A stretch of 64,000 nucleotides of DNA from the NCBI RefSeq assembly GCF_029210365.1, contig NZ_JARGES010000015.1:283779-347778 (forward strand). Direction: 5' to 3'. This document shows, one piece after another, positions 29,615 through 38,460 of this stretch (position 1 is the stretch's first letter; every line of letters begins with the position of its first letter). Source of the DNA: Mesorhizobium sp. YIM 152430 (GTDB lineage: Bacteria; Pseudomonadota; Alphaproteobacteria; Rhizobiales; Rhizobiaceae). Below the pieces are notes generated by a model. It worked only from the letters and a program-made list of their open reading frames with translations. It did no database searches and was not told the DNA's origin. Made by a program: the position numbers and the translations under genes.

Positions 29615-30523
29615 TCAGGCGAAGGGAACGGCGGCGGTGCCGGGCGGCAGCTTCGCTTCGTGATCCGGCTCGACATGGATGACGACGCGAACGGACGGGA
29701 TTTCGTTTTCGAGCGCCGCCTCGATCCGATCGCAGATCAAATGGCTCTCGCCGACACTCATGTCGGCGTTGACGACCATGTGGAACTCGATGAACGTCGC
29801 GCGCCCGGCAATGCGGGTCTTCAGGTCATGGATTTCCAGCGCGCCCTGCGAACTGGCCGAGATCAGGTCGCGGATGCGCAGATGATCGTCGGCATCAACC
29901 GCCCGGTCCATCAGCCCGTCGAGCGAAGCGGTGATGACCTTCCAGCCCTGCCACAGAATGTTGAGCGCGACGACGAGCGCGAGCAGCGGGTCGAGCATCC
30001 ACCAGCCGGTGGCGATCGCGGCGAGAAGGCCGACAAGGACGCCGAGCGAGGTGACGACGTCGGTCAGGATGTGGTGACCGTCGGCCGCGAGCGCCGGCGA
30101 GCGGTGCTCGCGGCCATTGCGGATCAAAAGCCATGCCCAGAAGCCGTTGACGCCGGCCGCCGCCGCATTGATGGCGAGACCGAGGCCGGGTGCCTCCAGC
30201 GGCACCGGGTTCTGCCACGCGCGCCAGACCTCGGCGAGGATCAGGAGCGCGGCGACGACGATCAGCACGCCTTCGAGCACGGCCGAGAAATATTCCGCCT
30301 TGTGGTGGCCGTATTGATGGTCGCGGTCGGCCGGCTTGTGGCTGACCGAGATCGCCCAGAAGGCGGCGAAGGCGGCGATGACGTTGACGATGGATTCGAG
30401 CGCGTCGGAATAAAGCGCTACCGACCCGGTGAGCCACCAGGCGACGAATTTCAGGCCCATCACGGTAAAGGCGACGACGATCGACCAGGCCGCGAGACGG
30501 CGGATTTTCTGTTTGGTGGTCAT
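29615..30523 (-). CDS. Cation diffusion facilitator (Zn/Fe/Co-type antiporter)
   Basis: 302 aa, six predicted transmembrane helices. Metal-site motifs: SVALYSDALESIVNVIAAF in helix 2 (D-A-L-E-S), HQYGHHKAEYF in the loop, and ADGHHILTDVVTSLGVL in helix 5 (H-x3-D), followed by a cytosolic domain (about 210-295) with HDLKTRIAG and HVEPDHEA. The family exports divalent metals using the proton gradient; the metal cannot be assigned securely. The gene ends near trpE(G) but is separated from it by only 25 bases. Confidence 0.92.
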   Translation of the reverse strand: MTTKQKIRRLAAWSIVVAFTVMGLKFVAWWLTGSVALYSDALESIVNVIAAFAAFWAISVSHKPADRDHQYGHHKAEYFSAVLEGVLIVVAALLILAEVWRAWQNPVPLEAPGLGLAINAAAAGVNGFWAWLLIRNGREHRSPALAADGHHILTDVVTSLGVLVGLLAAIATGWWMLDPLLALVVALNILWQGWKVITASLDGLMDRAVDADDHLRIRDLISASSQGALEIHDLKTRIAGRATFIEFHMVVNADMSVGESHLICDRIEAALENEIPSVRVVIHVEPDHEAKLPPGTAAVPFA

Positions 30524-30548
30524 GGATTGGAATCGAGCAAAATTTTCC

Positions 30549-32738
30549 CTAAGCCGCTTTCGTCTTCACCTTGCGCGGCAGATGCGCGACGACGTTCTCG
30601 ATCATCCGCATTCCGGCATTCTGGCCGAGCGTCATGATCGATTCGGGATGGAACTGCACGGCGGCGACCGGTTCGGACTTGTGCTCAAAGGCCATGATGA
30701 CGCCGTCCTCGGTCTCGGCGGTGACGAGAAGTTCGGGCGGGAGCCGCACCGGGTCGGCGAAGATCGAATGGTAGCGGCCGACGGTGACCTCCTTCGGCAG
30801 GCCGGAAAAGACGATGCCCGGCTTCGTCACACGGATGCGCGAGGGCTTGCCGTGCATCGGTTCGTGCAACTGGCGCAACTCGCCGCCATAAGCCTCGGCC
30901 AGCGCCTGAAGGCCGAGGCAGACGCCGAAGATCGGCAGGTCGCGCGATCTTGCCTTCTGGATCGTCGCCTTGCAGTCGAAATCCGACGGCATTCCGGGGC
31001 CGGGAGAGAGGACGACGAGATCTGGATCGACGCGGTCGAGGACTTCTTCCGGGACCGGCGAGCGGACCGTGGCGACCGAGGCGCCGGTCTGGCGGAAATA
31101 ATTCGCCAGCGTGTGGACGAAGCTGTCCTCGTGGTCGACCAGCAGGATCGAGACCCCCTCGCCCACCTTCGCGCTTTCGCGCGCCGCCTCGGCGGCGTTG
31201 CCGGCCGACGCCTCGCGGATCGCGGCCAGCATGGCCGACGCCTTCAATTCGGTTTCGGCCTCTTCCTCGGCCGGATCGGAATCGTTGAGCAGCGTCGCGC
31301 CGGCGCGGACCTCGGCAATGCCGTCCTTGATGCGGATGGTGCGCAAGGTGAGGCCGGTGTTCATGTCGCCGTTGAAATGGACCATGCCGATCGCCCCGCC
31401 ATACCAGGCGCGCGGGCTCTTCTCGTTCTGTTCGAGAAACCGCATCGCCCACAGCTTCGGGGCGCCGGTGACGGTGACGGCCCAGGCGTGGGAGAGGAAC
31501 GCGTCGAACGCGTCCATGCCCTCGCGCAGGCGGCCCTCGATATGGTCGACCGTGTGGATGAGGCGCGAATACATCTCGATCTGGCGCCGGCCGATGACGC
31601 GCACGGAGCCGGGCTCGCAGACGCGGCTCTTGTCATTGCGGTCGACGTCGGAGCACATGGTGAGTTCGGACTCGTCCTTCTTGGAATTGAGCAGCTTCAG
31701 GATCTGCTCCGAATCCGCGATCGCATCCTCGCCGCGCCGGATGGTGCCGGAGATCGGGCAGGTCTCGACCCGCCGGCCCGACACGCGCACGAACATCTCG
31801 GGCGAGGCGCCGATCAGATATTCGTTCTCGCCCAGATTGATGAAGAAGGAATAGGGCGACGGGTTGATGGATTTCAGCTTGCGGCTGATCTCGGACGGCT
31901 TGGAGACGCAGCGTTCCATGAACATCTGGCCCGGCACGACTTCGAAGAGGTCGCCGCGACGGAAGCTTTCCTTGGCCTTCGTCACCAGCCGAGCATATTC
32001 GCCAGGCTCGTGGTCGGAACGAGGCGGGACGGTCGTCGACGGCTTGAAGGACGCTTCGGCCCCGCCGCGCGGCAGGCTCTCGGTCGAAAAGCCCGCGCCG
32101 GAAAAATCGTAGCGGTCATGCCAGGCTTTCGCCTGATGATGGTCGACGACGAGGATTTCGTCGGGAAGGTAGAGCACGACGTCGCGCTGGCTTTGCGGCC
32201 GGTCGAGCCTCAAGGTGACGGGGTCGAACTGGAAGGCGAGATCGTAGCCGAAGGCGCCGTAGAGGCCGAGATTGGCGTCTTCCGGCGACTTGAACAGCGA
32301 GACGATGACGCGCAGGACGGAAAAGACCGTGGGAACGCGGCTGCGTTCTTCCTCGGCGAAGATTCGGGCGGGTTCGGCGACGGTGAGCGTGACGAGCGCC
32401 GGCGCGCGGACGAATTCGGTGACCTCGGCCAGCGCCTCGACCACCGGCGCGATGCCGTCGAGCAGCTTTTCGCCGCGCGCGTTGAGCGCCTCGATGCGCA
32501 TGTCCCGGCCGCGGGCAGAGACGACCAGCGGCGGATCGACGATCGCCGTGTCCCAGCGCGTGTAGCGGCCCGGATATTCGTAATTGGAGGAAAAGACGCA
32601 GCCGCGGCGTGAATTCAGCGCATCGACATAGGTCTCGATGGCGCCGACATAGGGCGTCTCGTGGCGCTGGCGGGTGACGGTGACGCCGCCCTCGGTGCGG
32701 TAGCGCTCCGCGCCGTTGTCCAGAAGCTCGGTGCTCAT
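30549..32738 (-). CDS. trpE(G): Anthranilate synthase, fused TrpE-TrpG
   Basis: 729 aa. The chorismate-binding TrpE part covers about 1-510: [53 protein letters not shown] and [17 protein letters not shown]. The glutamine-amidotransferase TrpG part follows (about 530-725): [30 protein letters not shown] with the catalytic Cys, and [12 protein letters not shown]. The fusion makes anthranilate from chorismate and is characteristic of rhizobia. Start ATG 32736-32738 follows GGAAGGAC. It lies behind the WWW leader peptide and an intrinsic terminator, so expression is expected to respond to tryptophan by attenuation. Confidence 0.97.
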   Translation of the reverse strand: MSTELLDNGAERYRTEGGVTVTRQRHETPYVGAIETYVDALNSRRGCVFSSNYEYPGRYTRWDTAIVDPPLVVSARGRDMRIEALNARGEKLLDGIAPVVEALAEVTEFVRAPALVTLTVAEPARIFAEEERSRVPTVFSVLRVIVSLFKSPEDANLGLYGAFGYDLAFQFDPVTLRLDRPQSQRDVVLYLPDEILVVDHHQAKAWHDRYDFSGAGFSTESLPRGGAEASFKPSTTVPPRSDHEPGEYARLVTKAKESFRRGDLFEVVPGQMFMERCVSKPSEISRKLKSINPSPYSFFINLGENEYLIGASPEMFVRVSGRRVETCPISGTIRRGEDAIADSEQILKLLNSKKDESELTMCSDVDRNDKSRVCEPGSVRVIGRRQIEMYSRLIHTVDHIEGRLREGMDAFDAFLSHAWAVTVTGAPKLWAMRFLEQNEKSPRAWYGGAIGMVHFNGDMNTGLTLRTIRIKDGIAEVRAGATLLNDSDPAEEEAETELKASAMLAAIREASAGNAAEAARESAKVGEGVSILLVDHEDSFVHTLANYFRQTGASVATVRSPVPEEVLDRVDPDLVVLSPGPGMPSDFDCKATIQKARSRDLPIFGVCLGLQALAEAYGGELRQLHEPMHGKPSRIRVTKPGIVFSGLPKEVTVGRYHSIFADPVRLPPELLVTAETEDGVIMAFEHKSEPVAAVQFHPESIMTLGQNAGMRMIENVVAHLPRKVKTKAA

Positions 32739-32782
32739 GATGTCCTTCCCCTCATCTGTCAGGTTCCGGATCGGCAGGTCCC

Positions 32783-32820
32783 AAAAAGACGAAGGCCGCC
32801 CGGAGAATTCCGTTGCGGCC
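32783..32820 (-). terminator. trp attenuator terminator hairpin
   Basis: On the minus strand, stem GGCCGC (AA) CGG and its partner CCG (G) GCGGCC, loop AATTCT, followed by TTCGTCTTTTT. The upstream half GGCCGC can alternatively pair with GCGGCC in the segment just after the leader stop (about 32850-32856), giving the antiterminator. This is the expected 3:4 versus 2:3 competition of an attenuator between the leader peptide and trpE(G). Confidence 0.85.
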
Positions 32821-32859
32821 AAACCTTCAAAACGCGCACGCGAGTGCTCGTGGCCGCTT

Positions 32860-32904
32860 CTAGCGGGCCCACCACCACTTGTTCGTGTGCGAAAGCGCGT
32901 TCAT
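32860..32904 (-). CDS. trpL: Tryptophan leader peptide
   Basis: Fourteen codons, [14 protein letters not shown], then TAG. Three consecutive Trp codons (32869-32877) match the known rhizobial trp leader type. It lies 120 bases upstream of trpE(G) in the same orientation. There is no Shine-Dalgarno, and the predicted transcript starts at or beside the ATG, as described for rhizobial trpL. In Sinorhizobium the released leader RNA and peptide also act in trans; whether that holds here is inference. Confidence 0.92.
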   Translation of the reverse strand: MNALSHTNKWWWAR

Positions 32905-32911
32905 GGGCAAA

Positions 32912-32940
32912 CTCATACAAACGATCCGCCGCCGCGGCAA
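32912..32940 (-). promoter_or_regulatory. Predicted promoter of trpL/trpE(G)
   Basis: On the minus strand TTGCCG (32940-32935), 17-base spacer, TATGAG (32917-32912). The -10 element ends 7 bases before the trpL ATG, so the message would be leaderless. It faces away from the cueR promoter, with the two -35 boxes 16 bases apart. Confidence 0.65.
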
Positions 32941-32956
32941 GCGCGATTGTGCGGGC

Positions 32957-32987
32957 TTGATCTTCCAGCAACTGGAAGGATTAGTGT
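32957..32987 (+). promoter_or_regulatory. MerR-type promoter with 19-base spacer upstream of cueR
   Basis: TTGATC (32957-32962), a 19-base spacer, TAGTGT (32982-32987). The spacer contains the dyad CTTCCAG-CAA-CTGGAAG (32962-32978). An overlong 19-base spacer with a central dyad is the signature of promoters activated by MerR-family regulators through DNA distortion, so cueR probably regulates itself. Confidence 0.65.
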
Positions 32988-33026
32988 GGCCATCTTATCT
33001 CAGGGATCGATCAGGAGTTGACCGAA

Positions 33027-33419
33027 ATGAACATCGGAACCGCCGCCCGCCGTTCGGCCCTGCCGGCCAAGACGATCCGTTATTACGAGGAGATCGGCCT
33101 TTTGCGTCCGGCCCGCGCCGGCAACGGCTATCGCGACTACTCGGGCGACGACGTCCACCGGCTGAAATTCCTGCAACGCGCGCGCGGGCTCGGCTTCTCG
33201 GTCGAGGAATGCCGGCAATTGCTGTCGCTTTATGGCGACACGCACCGGGCGAGCGCCGACGTGAAGGCGCTGGCGGCGACCAAGCTCAATCAGATCGAGC
33301 ACAAGATCGCCGAACTCCAGAGCCTGAAGAAGACGCTGACGCATCTGGTGCAGACCTGTCATGGCGACGCGCGGCCGGACTGCCCGATCCTCGACGAGCT
33401 TTCCGGCGCATCGGACTGA
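33027..33419 (+). CDS. cueR: MerR-family copper-responsive regulator CueR-like
   Basis: 130 aa. MerR helix-turn-helix (NIGTAARRSALPAKTIRYYEEIGLL), coiled-coil dimer helix, and a C-terminal metal loop with C111 and C119, spaced as C-x7-C like E. coli CueR (C112/C120). A Ser at position 76 corresponds to S77 of CueR, which favours monovalent ions (Cu(I), Ag(I), Au(I)) over divalent ones. ATG 33027 has AGGAG nine bases upstream; a TTG at 33018 is less likely. The 3' end overlaps the convergent PAP2 gene by 61 bases. Copper genes follow downstream. Confidence 0.88.
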   Translation: MNIGTAARRSALPAKTIRYYEEIGLLRPARAGNGYRDYSGDDVHRLKFLQRARGLGFSVEECRQLLSLYGDTHRASADVKALAATKLNQIEHKIAELQSLKKTLTHLVQTCHGDARPDCPILDELSGASD

Positions 33420-34123
33420 TCGACATTGCGCCTTCTGTAGAAGCGGAGCGCCGAAACGGCCAGCCAGGCAAGGCTCGCCCACGCCGCGCCCATCGCCCAG
33501 CCGGCGGCGACGTCGCTTGGCCAGTGGACGCCCAGATAGATCCGCGACAGGCCGATCAGGAAGGTGAGAAGGATGGCGACGGCCAGCACATAGACCCGCA
33601 CCCGGCCCGAATCGACAAAGCGCAGGATCAGCGAGCCGAGCGTCAGGTAGACGATGGCCGACACCATCGCATGGCCGGACGGAAAGCTGGGCGTGTGCGT
33701 GTTGACGAGATGCTCGACGAGGTCGGGCCGCGGCCGCGCATAGAGTTCCTTGAGGAGGTGGCCGACCAGCGTTCCGGTGCCGATCGACAGGAAGGTGTAG
33801 AGCGCCGGTCCGTACTTGCGCGAGACGAGAAGAAAACCGATCACCGAGGCGACCAGCACGAAGACGACCGTATAGCCGCCGAGCGCGGTGATCTCGGCTG
33901 CGGTCTCCTGCAACCATTCAGGACCGATCGGCGCGCCGCCGGGGGTGTGGAACCAGAGGAATATCCGCTCGTCGATGGCGTTGAGTTCGCCATCGTCCAG
34001 TTCGTCGGCGATCGACAGAAAGAGCGAGATGCCGGCGGCTGCAATGGCGAAGATCGCAAGCGGCAGGAAGGCGGTCCTGTGATCGCGCATTCCGCGCACG
34101 AGGTCGGTGATGGATCGGTTCAT
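33359..34123 (-). CDS. PAP2-family membrane phosphatase
   Basis: 254 aa with about five transmembrane helices. The three acid-phosphatase motifs are complete: KELYARPRP (K-x6-RP), PSFPSGHAM (PSGH) and SRIYLGVHWPSD (SR-x5-H-x3-D). It is expected to dephosphorylate lipids such as phosphatidylglycerol phosphate or undecaprenyl pyrophosphate at the periplasmic face. The ATG at 34121-34123 follows AAGGGG. The last 61 bases overlap the convergent cueR gene, an unusually long tail-to-tail overlap, so the C-terminus past RRRNVD could be lineage-specific. Confidence 0.9.
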   Translation of the reverse strand: MNRSITDLVRGMRDHRTAFLPLAIFAIAAAGISLFLSIADELDDGELNAIDERIFLWFHTPGGAPIGPEWLQETAAEITALGGYTVVFVLVASVIGFLLVSRKYGPALYTFLSIGTGTLVGHLLKELYARPRPDLVEHLVNTHTPSFPSGHAMVSAIVYLTLGSLILRFVDSGRVRVYVLAVAILLTFLIGLSRIYLGVHWPSDVAAGWAMGAAWASLAWLAVSALRFYRRRNVDQSDAPESSSRIGQSGRASP

Positions 34124-34387
34124 GACGCCCCTTGAAAATGATCTGTGCCGATAAGGATGGGGCGGGCGAAAGGTTGCAGCAAGTGCGGCATCCGTTGCCA
34201 CCGCGCTCGACCTGTTAGGCATGGAGGCAGCGCTTTCGCCCAAAGATTCAGCGTCTTACCCCTACCCACCATACCCCACGCGACGCGGCAAGCGCAGCCT
34301 GCGACAATCGGCACCACCATCATGCGACCAAAGTCAGTGGCTCGGGAACGCGCCGATTGCTAGCGTCGTCGTGCAGAGGGAAAGTCG

Positions 34388-34777
34388 ATGCCGAGGGTCC
34401 GGGGAAAGCTGTCGAGCAAGGGGGTCGCGCTGGTCGCGGCCTATATGCTCGTGCTCCAGGCGCTTTTCGGTTCGTTCGCATCCGGTGCGGCCGCAGGCAC
34501 GGCGATCCTCGACGATTTCGGCAATCCGCTCTGCATCACCAGCCACGTTCCCGGCCCTTCCGGCGGGGAAGGCCGCGACCATTCGGGCCTGCCCGACTGT
34601 TGCGCGCCCGGTTGCAGCATGTTCGCGCCGGTCACGCTGGGCGACCGGGAGCCGCACGCGCTTTCGAACCCGCTGACGGTCTCCTTCGCGGTCGCCATAG
34701 CGGCGCCGACGATCGTTGCCGCCGGCAAGGCGGGACGAGAGCCCGGAAATCCCCGCGCACCGCCCCTGGCGGCCTGA
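34388..34777 (+). CDS. Cys-rich membrane or secreted protein (DUF2946-like)
   Basis: 129 aa. It has an N-terminal hydrophobic helix (VALVAAYMLVLQALFGSFASG), then a region with NPLCITSH, DHSGLPDCCAPGCSMFAP holding four Cys and two His, and a second hydrophobic stretch (LTVSFAVAIAAPTIVAA). The Cys/His pattern and its place in front of YcnI and CopCD suggest a copper-associated DUF2946-type protein. The family assignment is tentative. Function: probably periplasmic copper handling (inference). Confidence 0.65.
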   Translation: MPRVRGKLSSKGVALVAAYMLVLQALFGSFASGAAAGTAILDDFGNPLCITSHVPGPSGGEGRDHSGLPDCCAPGCSMFAPVTLGDREPHALSNPLTVSFAVAIAAPTIVAAGKAGREPGNPRAPPLAA

Positions 34778-34832
34778 TCTTCCCGATTCCATTCATCTGA
34801 CGGGTGAACGCGGCATTTGCCGCGGTCGTTTC

Positions 34833-34852
34833 CCATGCGCCAAAGCGCATGG
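34833..34852. other. Small hairpin between the DUF2946-like gene and ycnI
   Basis: CCATGCGC, loop CAAA, GCGCATGG. It is not followed by a T-tract, so it is more likely a stabilising or processing structure than a terminator. It lies in the 116-base gap. Confidence 0.4.
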
Positions 34853-34893
34853 ACGGCGCCCGGACAATCCTCAGTTCGATTCGAGAAAAAACG

Positions 34894-35424
34894 ATGTTCA
34901 AGCACATCATCACCGCCGCCGGGCTTGTCGCGCTCGCCGCCACATCCGCCTCCGCCCATGTCACGCTCGAAGGCAAGGAAGCCGCGATCGGCTCGACCTA
35001 CAAGGCCGTGTTCCGCGTGCCGCATGGCTGCGAGGGGCGGCCCACCAATGTCGTCCGGGTGCGCATCCCCGAAGGCGTGATCGCGGTCAAGCCGATGCCC
35101 AAGCCGGGTTGGGACCTGGAGAAGGTGCGCGGCGACTACGGCACGACCTACGAATATCACGGCTCGCAGGTCAGCGAAGGCGTGACGGAGATCGTCTGGA
35201 GCGGCGGCAATCTGTTGGACGACGAATATGACGAGTTCGTCCTGCGCGGCTATCTCACGCCTGCCCTGACGGCCGGCGAGACGCTCTACTTCCCCGTCGT
35301 GCAGGAATGCCCGGAAGGCGCGGCGGAGCGCTGGATCGAGGAGCCCGCGGCAGGCCAGTCCTCCGACGATCTCGAAATGCCGGCGCCGGGCGTCAGGCTG
35401 ATCGAAGCGACCGGCGGTCACTGA
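34894..35424 (+). CDS. YcnI-family (DUF1775) periplasmic copper protein
   Basis: 176 aa. Signal peptide MFKHIITAAGLVALAATSASA, cleaved to expose His22 as the first mature residue (HVTLEGKEA), as required for the YcnI copper-binding brace. The mature domain follows the DUF1775 pattern: YKAVFRVPHGCEGRPTNVVRVRIPEGV, KPGWDLEKV, TEIVWSGGNL. It would bind Cu(II) in the periplasm as a chaperone. Lies 59 bases upstream of copC-copD and is probably cotranscribed. Confidence 0.92.
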   Translation: MFKHIITAAGLVALAATSASAHVTLEGKEAAIGSTYKAVFRVPHGCEGRPTNVVRVRIPEGVIAVKPMPKPGWDLEKVRGDYGTTYEYHGSQVSEGVTEIVWSGGNLLDDEYDEFVLRGYLTPALTAGETLYFPVVQECPEGAAERWIEEPAAGQSSDDLEMPAPGVRLIEATGGH

Positions 35425-35483
35425 CGGCCAGCAGGCGGCGGCCGGTCCGAGCGCCGGCCGCCAGCATGAGGAAGGGCGAGCCG

Positions 35484-37094
35484 ATGAATTCGTCGATGTC
35501 GGGGGCGTTGCTGGCCATGCGGATCGCAGCCTTTGGCGCGCTCGTCGCATTGATGATGGCCGGCGAAGCGGCCGCGCACGCCTCGCTGACGGGTGCCGAG
35601 CCGGCAGACGGTTCGGTGGGCGAAAACGCCCCGAGCGCCCTCCGGCTCGATTTCAACGAGCCGGTTTCGCCGCTCGTGCTGCGGATCGTTCGTCCCGATG
35701 GCGAAGCCCTGGACCTCGAGGATTTCGAGGTGCGGGACCGGACGGTCGAGATCGGCGCGCCACCCGGTCTCGGCGAAGGAACGCATGTGCTGACCTGGCG
35801 CGTGGTGTCGTCGGACGGCCACCCGGTCGGCGGATCGGTCGTCTTTTCCATCGGCGCGCCGAGCGCCGCGCCGCCCGCCCTCGGCGAGCCCGTCGACCGG
35901 ACGGTGAGCGCGGCCAACTGGCTGGCGAAGCTCGGCATATATGTCGGGCTTTTCCCTGGAGCGGGCGGAGCATTCGCGCTCGCCTGGTTCGTTTCGCGAT
36001 CACGCCCGGCAGCGCGCCCGGTGCTGGCCACCATTCTCGTCGGCCTCATGGCCACGGCCGTCTCGCCGGGCTTGCAAGGGCTCGACGCGCTCGGCGCGCC
36101 GATGGCGCGGCTCAGCGACCCCATGGTCTGGTCGGCGGGACTGGCGACGAGCTATGGGCCGACGATCAAACTGATGCTCGCCGGGCTGGCCGCGACGGCA
36201 CTTTCCGTTCTATCGGCCGGGCCGGCCTTGTCGAAATTCCTCGCAGCGGCGGGGCTTGCCGCCGGCGCTTACGCGCTGACCCTGTCGGGTCATGCAAGCG
36301 CCGCCGAGCCGCAATGGCTGACCCGGCCGGCCGTCGCGCTCCATGCGGCGGGCATCGCCGTGTGGGTCGGCGCGCTTGTGCCGCTCGGCCTCGCGCTGCG
36401 GGCGGATGCGCCCGACGCCATCACCGGCCTGAAACGGTTTTCGATGTTCATCCCGTTCGCGGTTGCGGCGCTGATCGCGGCGGGCATCGTGCTTGCGATC
36501 ATCCAGGTCGAAACGCCGGCCGCCTTGACCGGCACGGCCTATGGGCAACTGTTTCTCGCCAAGCTCGGCTGCCTTGCGGCGCTGTTCGCGCTCGCCGCGT
36601 TCAATCGCTGGAAACTGACGCGGCCGGTATTGGCGCAGGATGCGAACGCCCGAACGAAGCTGGTGCGTTCCATCGCGGCGGAGACGCTCGTCGTGCTCGT
36701 CATCATCGCCGTCGCGGCCGGCTGGCGCTTCACGCCGCCGCCGCGCGCGCTCGCCATCGCCGCCGCGCAGCCGGCCCTGGTGCATATCCACACGGCCGAC
36801 GGGATGGCCGACGTCGCCGTGACGCCGGGACGCGCGGGGGCCGTCTCCGTTTCGGCGGTGATCATGACGGGCGATTTCGGTCCGCTCGACGCGAAGGAGG
36901 TCGCGTTCGTCTTCTCCAGCCCGTCGGCCGGCATCGAGCCTTTCCGACGCGAGGCGCAAAGACACGGCGACGGAAGCTGGCGGGCCGATGGCGTCATCCT
37001 GCCGCTGCCGGGGTTGTGGACCGTCCGGCTCGACATCCTCGTCACCGATTTCGACATCGTGCGGCTGTCGACGCAGATCGAGATCAGGCCGTGA
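35484..37094 (+). CDS. copCD: Copper resistance fusion protein CopC-CopD
   Basis: 536 aa. The signal peptide ends EAAA, leaving His32 as the first mature residue of a CopC domain (HASLTGAEPADGSVGENAPSA to SDGHPVGGSVVFSIG), with the Asp/His copper ligands visible. It is followed by an eight-helix CopD membrane domain (about 150-410) and a C-terminal beta-rich domain (VHIHTADGMADVAVTPGR to the end) resembling FixH/YtkA-like domains. Such fusions import copper into the cytoplasm or deliver it to cuproenzymes. The ATG at 35484 follows AGGAAGGGCGAG. The three-domain layout matches proteins known in Bacillus as YcnJ. Confidence 0.9.
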   Translation: MNSSMSGALLAMRIAAFGALVALMMAGEAAAHASLTGAEPADGSVGENAPSALRLDFNEPVSPLVLRIVRPDGEALDLEDFEVRDRTVEIGAPPGLGEGTHVLTWRVVSSDGHPVGGSVVFSIGAPSAAPPALGEPVDRTVSAANWLAKLGIYVGLFPGAGGAFALAWFVSRSRPAARPVLATILVGLMATAVSPGLQGLDALGAPMARLSDPMVWSAGLATSYGPTIKLMLAGLAATALSVLSAGPALSKFLAAAGLAAGAYALTLSGHASAAEPQWLTRPAVALHAAGIAVWVGALVPLGLALRADAPDAITGLKRFSMFIPFAVAALIAAGIVLAIIQVETPAALTGTAYGQLFLAKLGCLAALFALAAFNRWKLTRPVLAQDANARTKLVRSIAAETLVVLVIIAVAAGWRFTPPPRALAIAAAQPALVHIHTADGMADVAVTPGRAGAVSVSAVIMTGDFGPLDAKEVAFVFSSPSAGIEPFRREAQRHGDGSWRADGVILPLPGLWTVRLDILVTDFDIVRLSTQIEIRP

Positions 37095-37096
37095 TG

Positions 37097-38344
37097 TCAG
37101 ACCTGCACCTCGCCGGCGGCGGCACGAACGGCGGCGATGTCTTCGTCGAGGGTAAGGGCAGCTTCAGCGCGGCGAAGCGCCATGCGCGAGTGCCGCACCG
37201 CCTCGATGCGGAAGCGGGGATCGTCGAAGGCGGCAAGGGCGGCGAACGCCTTTTGCAGCCGCACATGCACTTCGGCGATCGCCGCGCCGTCGCGCGCGAT
37301 CGGTGAATAGACGTCGTCGAAAAGCTCGGCCAGCTTGACCGAAGCGACATGGACGTTCGGGAAGCGGACCGGATCGCGCTCTTCAGGCTCGTCCCAGATC
37401 GCGAGCAACCGGACGCTGCGTCCGATGACGTCGATCGCCGTGCCCGGATCGTTGATGGCCGGCGACAGTGCGCGCTGCGCGATCTCGGCCAGGACCGAAA
37501 GGCCGAAGCGCGGATCCTGATCGAAGGAGCGTTCGCGGGCAAGGGAATAAGCCTGTGAAATCGCCGCGTGAACCTCCCTGTCGCTCGATGCGACGCGGAC
37601 CAGTGGCCGGCGGCCGTCGACGAAGCTGCCGGGAAGGGCCAGCGAATAGATGATCGTGCCTGCTTCCTCTGCGATCTCCTGGAGCTTCGCCATGTCGATA
37701 TGCTGGACATAACCGATGAAGGGCGCGGGAATCGCGGCGGCATCGGCAGGAATGTCGTCCTCGCCGGCGAGGTGGATTCCGCCGAGATAGGGCTGGCGGC
37801 GGCTGGTGCGAAGCGCCTCTTCGGTCGCCTTCTCCACCACTTCGGTCGTCTCTCCCACCCGCCCAAGCCGCGTCAGATAGTCGATCCAGCGCAGAAGCGT
37901 GGCGACGATCAGAAGCACGACGAAGATCGTGACCACGAACAGGATCACGCGGCCGCGATCGCCATAGGCGCCCATCGAGAGCGTGATGATCGCGACGAGG
38001 CTGTAGAGGAACGAGCCGACGAAGGTCGACAGGACGTTTTGCGACGTCGGGTCTTGCAGCAGAAGCTTGGTGGCGCGCGGCGTGACGTTGGTCGTCGCGG
38101 CCGAATAGGCGGCGACCATGGTCGACAGCGAGAAGGTCGTCACCGCCAGCATCGACGAGGCGATGATGGTCAGGATGTTGTCGACCGCCTCCGCCCCGAT
38201 GGAGGCGGAGATTTCATAGGGAATGTAGGGCCCGAGAAACACCGCGAGCAGGGCCGAAAGAACGGCGAGCAGCGAGATCAGCGTGCTGCGGAACCACAGT
38301 CGGCGCGTCAAGAGCCGGTAGATCCAGTTCCATTTCGAGATCAT
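37097..38344 (-). CDS. DUF2254 membrane protein
   Basis: 415 aa. Four predicted transmembrane helices in the first 150 residues (RSTLISLLAVLSALLAVFLGPY; ILTIIASSMLAVTTFSLSTMVAAYS; FLYSLVAIITLSMGAYG; ILFVVTIFVVLLIVATLL), then a long cytosolic helical domain with RDLARERSFDQDPRFGLSV and SPAINDPGTAIDVIGR. These match DUF2254. The family is predicted to be channel-like, but no function is known. It ends 3 bases from the convergent copCD gene, with no room for a terminator between the two. Confidence 0.9.
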   Translation of the reverse strand: MISKWNWIYRLLTRRLWFRSTLISLLAVLSALLAVFLGPYIPYEISASIGAEAVDNILTIIASSMLAVTTFSLSTMVAAYSAATTNVTPRATKLLLQDPTSQNVLSTFVGSFLYSLVAIITLSMGAYGDRGRVILFVVTIFVVLLIVATLLRWIDYLTRLGRVGETTEVVEKATEEALRTSRRQPYLGGIHLAGEDDIPADAAAIPAPFIGYVQHIDMAKLQEIAEEAGTIIYSLALPGSFVDGRRPLVRVASSDREVHAAISQAYSLARERSFDQDPRFGLSVLAEIAQRALSPAINDPGTAIDVIGRSVRLLAIWDEPEERDPVRFPNVHVASVKLAELFDDVYSPIARDGAAIAEVHVRLQKAFAALAAFDDPRFRIEAVRHSRMALRRAEAALTLDEDIAAVRAAAGEVQV

Positions 38345-38418
38345 GCTTCCCCGCCCCCGCCCGCCTTGTTGAGCACAAACGCATATAGGCGCGGAGCGTT
38401 GCCTTGCACCGCATATGA

Positions 38419-38440
38419 AAAGGGCGCCGGAGCGCCCTTT
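38419..38440 (-). terminator. Rho-independent terminator downstream of fhs
   Basis: Stem GGGCGC/GCGCCC with four-base loop (CGGA on the plus strand), flanked by AAA and TTT on both sides, so it can terminate in either direction. It lies 20 bases after the fhs stop. Confidence 0.85.
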
Positions 38441-38460
38441 CGCAACGATCGTCGAGGTGC

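Noticed and set aside
30429..32612. Plus-strand open frame antisense to trpE(G)
   Set aside because: No motif; trpE(G) is unmistakable on the other strand.
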